DNA of 5,641 bases, taken from JBBRZF01 sp038236965 (GTDB taxonomy: Bacteria; Acidobacteriota; Terriglobia; Terriglobales; Acidobacteriaceae). This document shows, piece after piece, positions 1 to 4,341 of this stretch. Below the pieces are notes generated by a model. The model saw only the letters and a program-made list of their open reading frames with translations. It was not told the origin of the DNA and did not search any database. How positions within the stretch are numbered: position 1 is the first letter of the stretch; each line of letters begins with the position of its first letter. The stretch lies in assembly GCA_038236965.1 (NCBI GenBank), contig JBBRZF010000204.1, positions 1 to 5,641 of the forward strand, in the 5' to 3' direction. The position numbers and the translations under genes were made by a program.

Positions 1-141
1 AAGGGCAGGGCAAGAGCAAGAGCAAGGGCAGGGCAAGAGCAAGGGCAGGGCAAGGGCAGGGCAAGGGCAAGAGCAAGGGCAGGGCAAGGGCAAGAGCAAG
101 GGCAGGGCAAGGGCAAGGGCAAGAGCAAGGGCAGGGCAAGG
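1..141. repeat. Compound AAGRGC/AGGGC short tandem repeat array (truncated at left edge)
   Basis: The stretch parses without remainder into 24 units followed by a partial AAGG: eleven AAGGGC, six AAGAGC and seven AGGGC. Every 5-bp AGGGC directly follows an AAGGGC, so the array has internal order. A 17-bp module, AAGAGC-AAGGGC-AGGGC, occurs five times, ending at units 6, 9, 15, 19 and 24. The plus strand has no T until position 153. An A6 run (142-147) follows the array. Related units recur at 2327-2350 and 2389-2404. The 6/5-bp mixture breaks the reading frame repeatedly, so it is unlikely to be coding. The array lies just downstream of the amidohydrolase stop codon. Function is unknown; replication slippage is the likely origin. 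Confidence 0.95.
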
Positions 142-156
142 AAAAAACGCAGTTGG

Positions 157-2112
157 TTATTTTCGTTCTAAGGGGAAACTGAAGTAGAGCGTGTTTAGGC
201 CGTTGTAGTTTGCTTTGCGTTCGGCGGGGGCGAAGCCCATGCGTTGGACTTGGACGGTGCAATTCTCGCAAGGTTGTTCGAGCGGGAATTCGTAGCGTCC
301 ATCTTTTTTGGTTTCGAAAATAGAGAGCTCCTTTCCGGTTGGATCCAGCAGGGAAACTTTGACGCGTGCGACGGGCCATCCGCCGGAGTCGGTGACGATG
401 CCTTGGATGGCTCCGCGAAGGGGGAGTCCTTCGGGCGCGTATTGGGCCATGGCGTATCCGGGGCCACGGAGCGGGCGTCCGGCGAATTGTGCGGTGGATT
501 TGCCGTGTTCGAGCGAGACGACGCCATTGACGATGACGTACTCGATACCGACGGAGGGACGATTGGAATCTTCGAAGGTGGCGACGTCGGCAACCTTATC
601 GGGATCGAAGATGGTGATGTCGGCGAAGTAGTCGTTGCGCAGGAGTCCGCGTTTGTTGAGACGCAGGCGCTGTGCGGGGAGCGAGGTGAATTTGCGAATG
701 GCGTCTTCGAGGCGGAGGACTCTCTGTTCGCGGACGTAGCGCGAGAGGATTCGCGGAAAGCTGCCCCAGGCGCGGGGATGCGGCTTCTGGTCGGCGAGCG
801 GGCCGGTGACGTTGAGTTCGCCGTAATCGTTATCGACGCTGACCCAGGGCTGACGGAGCGCGAGTTTCATGTCGTCTTCGCTCATGGAGAAGTAGACGGC
901 TCCGGTGTTGTCGTGGTCGGCGATGACGAGGTCGATGAGGGCGTCGAGCGGGTCCTTGTGATCGATGGCGGCGATTTGCGCGACGGTCTTGCCTTCGTAA
1001 CGCTTGAGGTCGGGACTGAGGATGGAGTTGACGAGGATTCCGGCGGGGCCGCCGACGCCAGTCCACATATTCTCGAAGCCCTTGTTGCCGGCGATGTCGG
1101 CGCGGATGGCGGCGCGCTCTTTGGGATCTTTGAGGCGAGCGATGAAGGCGTCTACACCGCCGCGATGGTAGATGGGCGGAATGCTTGCGCCGAGAGAAGT
1201 TGCGGAGGCGATGTAAGGATACTGGTCGGCGGTGATGTCGAGTCCGCTGGCGCGAGCGTGTTCGATGGCGTCGACGACTTGCTGCATCTTGCCCCAGTTC
1301 TGGCGGCCAGAAACTTTCAGGTGGAAGATCTCGACGGGAATGTTGGCTTCGCGCGCGATGCGGAAAGTCTCTTCGAGCGCGGCGGCTTCGTCGTCGCCTT
1401 CGTTGCGCATGTGGGTGGCGTAGATGCCACCGCTTTCGGAAGCGGTTTTGGCGAGCGCGATGAGTTCGTCGGTGGAAGCGTAGTTGCCGGGCGCGTAAAT
1501 GAGCGCGGTGGAGAGGCCCATTGCGCCGTCAGACATGGCGTCGCCGACCATCTCCTGCATCTGCTTGAGTTCGTCGGCGGTGGGAGCGCGATTTTCTGAG
1601 CCGAGGACCATGCGTCGCACAGTGGCGGCGCCGACGTAGGTTCCGATGTTGATGCCGGAACGTTGCTTAATGAGGCGGTCGAAATATTCATTGAGGGTGA
1701 GCCAGTCGGGCGTGAGCTTGTAGTGCTGGAAAAAGTCGCGGCTCTCGTTGCGAATGGCGTCGTTCATGGGCGCGACGCTATCGCCTTCTCCGGTGATCTC
1801 CGTGGTGATGCCCTGGGAAAGTTTGCTGAAGGCCTGCTTGTCGATGAGGAGGTTGAGTTCGGATTGGCCGAGCATGTCGATGAAGCCGGGAGCGACGATG
1901 AGTCCTCGGGCGTCGATGGTGCGCTTGGCGGTGACGCTGGGGTCGGCGTGTCCGATGAAGGCGATGCGGTCGCCGACGATGCCGAGGTCGGCATAGAGCC
2001 AGGGATTTCCGGAGCCATCGACGAGGCGTCCGTTACGAATGAGGAGATCGTAGTTCTGGGCGAAGAGCGAAGTGGAGGCGAGCAGGAGAAGGGCGAAGAG
2101 TCGGAGTTTCAC
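157..2112 (-). CDS. Secreted D-aminoacylase-like amidohydrolase (amidohydrolase family 3) with C-terminal carboxypeptidase-regulatory-like domain
   Basis: This 651-residue protein is a predicted exported metal-dependent amidohydrolase of the N-acyl-D-amino-acid deacylase group, which hydrolyses N-acylated D-amino acids; the true substrate is not certain. Residues 1-19 are a signal peptide (KLRLFALLLLASTSLFA). The N-terminal strand region RNGRLVDGSGNPW (about 26-38) and the TIM-barrel motifs follow: APGFID (74-79), THMRNEGD with His234, FHLK with His264, DQYPY (about 296), Asp427 in SVDND, and HPRAWGSFPR (His445). The usual HxH after FID is replaced by Leu81/Gln83, and the usual metal-binding Cys by Glu109. 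Residues about 567-651 resemble a CarboxypepD_reg beta-sandwich (GIVTDSGGWPV, DGRYEF, GFAPAE) with a CENC pair at 615-618. I chose GTG at 2112 because it begins the signal peptide. A GTG at 2193 would add 27 residues encoded by repeat DNA. There is no clear Shine-Dalgarno; a TACACT box lies 7 nt upstream. The TAA stop is at 159-157. The protein probably acts in the periplasm. Confidence 0.9.
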   Translation of the reverse strand: MKLRLFALLLLASTSLFAQNYDLLIRNGRLVDGSGNPWLYADLGIVGDRIAFIGHADPSVTAKRTIDARGLIVAPGFIDMLGQSELNLLIDKQAFSKLSQGITTEITGEGDSVAPMNDAIRNESRDFFQHYKLTPDWLTLNEYFDRLIKQRSGINIGTYVGAATVRRMVLGSENRAPTADELKQMQEMVGDAMSDGAMGLSTALIYAPGNYASTDELIALAKTASESGGIYATHMRNEGDDEAAALEETFRIAREANIPVEIFHLKVSGRQNWGKMQQVVDAIEHARASGLDITADQYPYIASATSLGASIPPIYHRGGVDAFIARLKDPKERAAIRADIAGNKGFENMWTGVGGPAGILVNSILSPDLKRYEGKTVAQIAAIDHKDPLDALIDLVIADHDNTGAVYFSMSEDDMKLALRQPWVSVDNDYGELNVTGPLADQKPHPRAWGSFPRILSRYVREQRVLRLEDAIRKFTSLPAQRLRLNKRGLLRNDYFADITIFDPDKVADVATFEDSNRPSVGIEYVIVNGVVSLEHGKSTAQFAGRPLRGPGYAMAQYAPEGLPLRGAIQGIVTDSGGWPVARVKVSLLDPTGKELSIFETKKDGRYEFPLEQPCENCTVQVQRMGFAPAERKANYNGLNTLYFSFPLERK

Positions 2113-2119
2113 GTCGGGA

Positions 2120-2125
2120 AGTGTA
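2120..2125 (-). promoter_or_regulatory. Candidate -10 box (TACACT) for the amidohydrolase gene
   Basis: On the minus strand TACACT, preceded by TGC, matches TATAAT at four of six positions and ends 7 nt before the GTG start. That places the expected transcription start at or next to the start codon, in keeping with the absence of a Shine-Dalgarno sequence. No good -35 box is visible: the position falls in the 7-bp repeats. This is a weak, context-based call. Confidence 0.3.
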
Positions 2126-2132
2126 GCAGGAA

Positions 2133-2152
2133 GTTGCCGGTTGCCGGTTGCC
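2133..2152. repeat. Three tandem GTTGCC(G) heptamers
   Basis: GTTGCCG occurs at 2133-2139 and 2140-2146, and GTTGCC at 2147-2152. The minus-strand reading is GGCAACCGGCAACCGGCAAC, just upstream of the amidohydrolase's candidate -10 box. Repeats of this GGCAACCG type look like a familiar extragenic simple repeat, but that is recollection and was not checked. Confidence 0.8.
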
Positions 2153-2186
2153 AGTAAAGGCAAAATGTCGGTGGCGAAAGAAGTTT

Positions 2187-2206
2187 TCACCACGAAGACA
2201 CGAAGA
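2187..2206. repeat. CACGAAGA doublet (CACGAAG-type extragenic repeat)
   Basis: CACGAAGA occurs twice in tandem at 2191-2198 and 2199-2206, inside TCACCACGAAGACACGAAGA. This CCACGAAG-ACACGAAG signature resembles a short repeat seen between genes in many bacterial genomes. I recognise it from memory, not from a search. It contains the upstream GTG at 2193 that would falsely extend the amidohydrolase reading frame. Confidence 0.65.
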
Positions 2207-2217
2207 AAAGCAAAGTT

Positions 2218-2261
2218 GGGCGGGTGGTGGTGGTGGGGAGTGGAGGGGAGTTGTTGGAGGG
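2218..2261 (+). other. G-rich tract with quadruplex potential
   Basis: The plus strand carries five runs of three or more G (2218-2220, 2222-2224, 2235-2238, 2245-2248, 2259-2261) with several GG pairs between them. Some loops between the GGG runs are about 10 nt, slightly beyond the classical limit, so a three-tetrad quadruplex is possible but not textbook. A two-tetrad form from the GGTGGTGGTGG part is also possible. The tract lies upstream of the amidohydrolase, with the G-rich strand being the template strand for that gene. Confidence 0.4.
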
Positions 2262-2271
2262 AGAGAGAAAA

Positions 2272-2320
2272 GGTGGATTCGACTACGGCGCAAAAGCGCG
2301 CCTCCGCTCACCATGACACC
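2272..2320 (-). repeat. Dispersed-type extragenic element with central hairpin
   Basis: On the minus strand the element begins GGTGTCATGGTGAGCGGAG and ends CGTAGTCGAATCCACC, around a stem GGCGC/GCGCC (plus-strand arms 2287-2291 and 2298-2302, loop AAAAGC). The GTCAT..TGAGCG..AG start and the AGTCGAA..CC end resemble the widespread intergenic repeat of the form GTCATYCTGAGCGNAG...GTCGAAGGAYCC. The resemblance is from memory. Its ends are weakly inverted (GGTG/CACC), and no transposase is nearby. Confidence 0.45.
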
Positions 2321-2326
2321 AAAATC

Positions 2327-2350
2327 AAGGGCAAGGGCAAGAGCAAGAGC
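2327..2350. repeat. Four AAGRGC units (satellite of the 1-141 array)
   Basis: The units read AAGGGC, AAGGGC, AAGAGC, AAGAGC. They have the same sequence and orientation as the array at 1-141, so the amidohydrolase gene is flanked on both sides by direct copies of the same short repeat. Confidence 0.9.
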
Positions 2351-2356
2351 AACTAC

Positions 2357-2376
2357 CGCGAGCGAGGGCGCTCGCG
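2357..2376. repeat. Perfect hairpin CGCGAGCG-AGGG-CGCTCGCG between AAGRGC blocks
   Basis: The arms at 2357-2364 and 2369-2376 are perfect 8-bp complements around a 4-nt loop. The hairpin lies about 30 bp downstream of the DUF92 stop codon, where it could stall or end transcription, but no T run follows it on the minus strand, so it is not a classic intrinsic terminator. It could also be a REP-like palindrome or protect mRNA 3' ends. AAGRGC-type units stand on both sides of it. Confidence 0.75.
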
Positions 2377-2388
2377 CCACATTGATCA

Positions 2389-2404
2389 AAGGCAAGAGCA
2401 AGGG
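2389..2404. repeat. Degenerate AAGRGC units abutting the DUF92 stop codon
   Basis: The sequence reads AAGGC, AAGAGC, AAGGG, and then the TTA complement of the TAA stop at 2405-2407. It continues the array family of 1-141 and 2327-2350 across the hairpin. The repeat touches the stop codon but does not enter the gene. Confidence 0.7.
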
Positions 2405-3172
2405 TTATGTGAAGAGCATGGCGGCGAGGAGGGCCAGGCAGGCGGTGAAGATGGTGCTCAGGTAATTGACGGAGTTGTTGTCGAGGCGGGAGGGACGTTC
2501 GAGGGTGGCGCCGAGGAGGGAGTCGAAAAACATTCCGAGGATGGCGGTGAGGAGTGCGATGAGGAATCCGGCGGGGGAGATGAGTCTGAGCCACCAGCAG
2601 GCTAAGCAGACGATGGTTCCGGCAAGCAATCCGCAGATGGTTCCGATGAGGCTGATGGCGCCGTTGCTTCCGACGATGGCGGGTTGGAAGTTGGTGATGA
2701 GGTAGGCGTTGGGGCCGAAGGCCTGGCCGAGTTCGCTGGAGACGGTGTCGGCAGCGGCTTCGGCTAGAGCGGCGCACATGCCGATCATCAGCAGATTGCG
2801 GGCTTCGGAGACGAAGAGTGCGGGTAGGGCGACGAGGGTGGCGGCCAGGAGGTTGGCGAATACCTGTTGGGCGGAGCGTCCGGTGCGGTGCTCGGCGGTG
2901 CCGAGTTGAAGTTTTCGTGCGTAGCCGACCTGAGTGGCTGTCGCGGTGAGAACGAAGACGGTGAGGACGGCGAGGAATCCGGGCATCCCGGCGGAAAGAA
3001 ATATGAGGAAGGTGACGATGGCTCCGGCGACGGCTCCGGACTTGGTGACGCCGCGAAGCAGATAGGCACAGATGGCGAAGACGACGGTGATGGCGAGCGC
3101 GGAGGGGGTACGCCAGAGCAGCAGACGGAGTGTGTAAGGCGCGACGTAGAGGATGGCGGCGGACAGGTTCAT
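2405..3172 (-). CDS. DUF92 / TIGR00297 family integral membrane protein
   Basis: This 255-residue polytopic inner-membrane protein matches the DUF92 family in length and motifs. The family includes the plant phytyl-phosphate kinase VTE6; the role of the bacterial members is not established to my knowledge. Visible family features are GAVAGAIVTFLIF (about 46-58), GRSAQQVFAN (98-107), the acidic signature AADTVSSELG (140-149), the PNAYLIT...GSNGAISLIGT stretch (154-178), DSLLGATLE (217-225) and DNNSVNYLST (231-240). Hydrophobic segments fill most of the rest. I chose ATG at 3172 (MNLSAAILYV), which gives a family-like N-terminus. The open frame could extend to a GTG at 3280, but the added residues are proline-rich and partly a frameshifted copy of the gene's own 5' end. 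No good Shine-Dalgarno precedes the ATG. A short upstream ORF ends in a TGA overlapping this ATG. Nothing in the window indicates its substrate. Confidence 0.88.
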   Translation of the reverse strand: MNLSAAILYVAPYTLRLLLWRTPSALAITVVFAICAYLLRGVTKSGAVAGAIVTFLIFLSAGMPGFLAVLTVFVLTATATQVGYARKLQLGTAEHRTGRSAQQVFANLLAATLVALPALFVSEARNLLMIGMCAALAEAAADTVSSELGQAFGPNAYLITNFQPAIVGSNGAISLIGTICGLLAGTIVCLACWWLRLISPAGFLIALLTAILGMFFDSLLGATLERPSRLDNNSVNYLSTIFTACLALLAAMLFT

Positions 3173-3240
3173 GCGAGCAGCCGGAGTGTGTAAGGCGCGA
3201 CGTAGAGGATGGTGGCGGACAGGTTCATGCGAGCAGCCGG
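3126..3240. repeat. 56-bp tandem duplication spanning the start of the DUF92 gene
   Basis: Copy 1 is 3126-3181 and copy 2 is 3182-3237, with three more matching bases at 3238-3240. The only difference is C3157 versus T3213. Each copy carries the gene's first 17 codons plus the 11 bp that precede the ATG. Because 56 is not a multiple of three, the upstream copy is out of frame with the gene. The near identity suggests a recent event, or an assembly artefact. Confidence 0.95.
3169..3228 (-). CDS. Upstream ORF created by duplication of the DUF92 start (possible leader peptide)
   Basis: Starting at the duplicated ATG (3228), the minus strand reads MNLSATILYVAPYTLRLLA and stops at TGA (3171-3169). 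It is a copy of the DUF92 protein's N-terminus with Ala6 changed to Thr. The stop overlaps the real ATG as ATGA, the arrangement typical of translational coupling. The sequence upstream of this ATG is probably the gene's original leader, so ribosomes may load here first and restart at 3172. Neither ATG has a strong Shine-Dalgarno. Translation is inferred only; the peptide itself need not have a function. Confidence 0.35.
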   Translation of the reverse strand: MNLSATILYVAPYTLRLLA

Positions 3241-3379
3241 GCGGGAGCAGCCCTGGTTCGGTGAAGAACTCTGGCGGCACAACGTCCGGTGATGCGCATC
3301 CTAACAGACGTTCCCCTGAGTACCAACTGCGAGGGCCGCAGGTGTGTCTGCGGTACGCAAACTTATTATGAGGTGAAGG
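3229..3379. promoter_or_regulatory. Divergent control region between the DUF92 gene and ku, with several dyads
   Basis: The region must hold the promoters for both directions, but no strong -35/-10 pair is visible. It contains the dyad GTTC-N6-GAAC (3256-3269), AACGTC...GACGTT (3281-3286 and 3307-3312) enclosing the perfect palindrome GATGCGCATC (3291-3300), and CCGCAG-N6-CTGCGG (3336-3353). TATTAT at 3364-3369 resembles a -10 box for ku, but it lies only 10 nt before the ATG and overlaps the ribosome-binding region, so it is doubtful. The dyads are candidate operators; none is assigned to a known regulator. Confidence 0.45.
3370..3376 (+). promoter_or_regulatory. Ribosome binding site of ku
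   Basis: GAGGTGA matches the anti-Shine-Dalgarno complement well, with GAGG ending 6 nt before the ATG at 3380. It supports this ATG as the start, as does the conserved Ku beginning PASVWSGYLTFGLISMPVRL. Confidence 0.75.
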
Positions 3380-4258
3380 ATGCCAGCATCTGTGTGGTCG
3401 GGTTACTTGACGTTTGGACTGATTTCCATGCCGGTTCGCCTGTATTCAGGGGCGCGTGGAGAATCGATCTCCTTTCACATGCTGCACCGTGATGACATGA
3501 CGCGGATCAAGCAGCAGCTTTACTGTCCGCATGATGAGCGGGTGGTGGAACGGAGCGAGATCGTGAAGGGCTATGAGTATCGCAAGGGCGAGTACGTTGT
3601 GCTGGAGCCAGAGGAGATCAAGAAGATAGAACCGAAGACGGCGAAGGCGATGGAGATATTGGAGTTCGTGAAGGCGGGCGATGTGGACCCCATCTATTTC
3701 GAGTCGTCCTATTACATGGTAGCGGAGGAGGCGGGGAAGCGTCCGTATGCGTTACTGGCGCGGGCGCTGGAGGAGACGAGCTATGTCGCCATCGCCAAGC
3801 TGACGATGCATAACCGGGAGTACACGGTGTTTCTGCGTCCTTATGAAAAAGGAATGATGTTGCACACGATGTACTACTCGGACGAGGTGAAGGAGATGGA
3901 AAACTTCGGCACCGAGAACACGGAGCTGAAAGAAGCGGAGGTGAAAATCGCTCATCAGTTGATCAACGCTCTGGCGGCGGAGTGGGAGCCGGAGAAATAT
4001 CACGACACTTTTCAGGACAATCTGAAGGCGCTGATACAGGCGAGGCTGGAGGGGCGTGAGGTGACTGAGGTGGAGAAAGTTGGGAAGCCTGCTCCGGTAG
4101 TGGACCTGATGGCGGCGCTGAAGCAGAGCCTGGCCAGCATGGAAGGTAAAAAGGGAGCAGGACGGGTTTCGGCGGAGGAGAAATCGGACGAAGTGAAGGT
4201 TACGGGCAAGAAGGGACCTCAGCGGGAAAGGACGGCAAGGAAGAAGAGCGCCGCATAG
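3380..4258 (+). CDS. ku: Non-homologous end joining protein Ku
   Basis: This is bacterial Ku (292 residues), the homodimeric ring that threads onto broken DNA ends and recruits the ligase LigD for non-homologous end joining. The N-terminal beta-barrel begins SVWSGYLTFGLISMPVRLYSG (4-24). It is followed by FHMLHRDD (32-39), the GYEYRKGEYVVLEPEEI segment (64-80) and the DPIYFESSYYMVAEE/RPYALLARAL/FLRPY core (103-155), all typical of the family. The region VVDLMAALKQSL (240-251) matches the conserved C-terminal motif of bacterial Ku. The last 37 residues are a low-complexity tail with eight Lys and four Arg, the kind of basic tail known to help Ku hold and bridge DNA ends. Start and length fit the family, and no key part is missing. 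No ligD is in the window. The gene is divergent from the DUF92 gene, and an 83-bp gap with its own promoter-like signal separates it from the next gene. Confidence 0.97.
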   Translation: MPASVWSGYLTFGLISMPVRLYSGARGESISFHMLHRDDMTRIKQQLYCPHDERVVERSEIVKGYEYRKGEYVVLEPEEIKKIEPKTAKAMEILEFVKAGDVDPIYFESSYYMVAEEAGKRPYALLARALEETSYVAIAKLTMHNREYTVFLRPYEKGMMLHTMYYSDEVKEMENFGTENTELKEAEVKIAHQLINALAAEWEPEKYHDTFQDNLKALIQARLEGREVTEVEKVGKPAPVVDLMAALKQSLASMEGKKGAGRVSAEEKSDEVKVTGKKGPQRERTARKKSAA

Positions 4259-4270
4259 GGAAGGCGGTGC

Positions 4271-4300
4271 TTGGGCGAGAGCGGCTCTATCAGCTACAAT
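4271..4300 (+). promoter_or_regulatory. Candidate promoter of the beta-propeller gene (TTGGGC-N18-TACAAT)
   Basis: TACAAT (4295-4300) matches the -10 consensus at five of six positions. TTGGGC (4271-4276) is a weak -35 at 18-bp spacing. The predicted transcription start near 4307 leaves a leader of about 35 nt. That leader contains a small hairpin, ACCCG-GAAG-CGGGT (4319-4332), whose 3' arm runs up to the GGAG ribosome binding site at 4333-4336. Confidence 0.45.
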
Positions 4301-4341
4301 AGGATTTTCCCGACAAGAACCCGGAAGCGGGTGGAGCGCGC

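Larger units (their letters stand above)
2113..2404. other. Gene-free spacer composed largely of short repeats
   Basis: These 292 bp separate the amidohydrolase start from the DUF92 stop. I find no credible gene in them. Reading along the plus strand they hold the candidate -10 box, GTTGCC(G) repeats, a CACGAAGA doublet, a G-rich tract, a hairpin-bearing dispersed-type element, four AAGRGC units, a perfect GC-rich hairpin, and further AAGRGC-like units running up to the TAA of the DUF92 gene. Open frames that cross this region translate into low-complexity peptides in several frames. They look like translated repeats, not proteins. Confidence 0.85.

Noticed and set aside
1..141. CRISPR array
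   Set aside because: The units are 5-6 bp with no spacers and no cas genes. It is a short tandem repeat.
142..156. Intrinsic terminator of the amidohydrolase gene
   Set aside because: The A6 run gives a T run on the minus strand after the stop, but there is no stem before it.
244..1599. A 451-codon open frame on the plus strand opposite the amidohydrolase
   Set aside because: It is antisense to a gene with clear family motifs. Its translation is a low-complexity Gly/Asp/Val/Glu/Ala mixture without recognisable motifs, as expected for the complement of a GC-rich gene.
2113..2193. N-terminal extension of the amidohydrolase to the GTG at 2193
   Set aside because: The extra 27 residues are encoded by the GTTGCCG and CACGAAGA repeats and would bury the signal peptide. 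The GTG at 2112 begins a clean signal sequence.
2072..2605. Open frames on both strands across the repeat-rich spacer, some entering the DUF92 gene
   Set aside because: Their translations are repeat-derived (runs of Lys-Gly, Arg-Ala or Leu-Ala) and overlap real genes in the wrong frame.
3173..3280. N-terminal extension of the DUF92 protein to the GTG at 3280
   Set aside because: Part of it is the duplicated 5' end read in a shifted frame, and it would precede the family-like N-terminus with a proline-rich segment.
3364..3369. TATTAT as the ku -10 box
   Set aside because: It matches at five of six positions, but it is only 10 nt before the ATG, would remove most of the good Shine-Dalgarno from the mRNA, and has no -35 partner.
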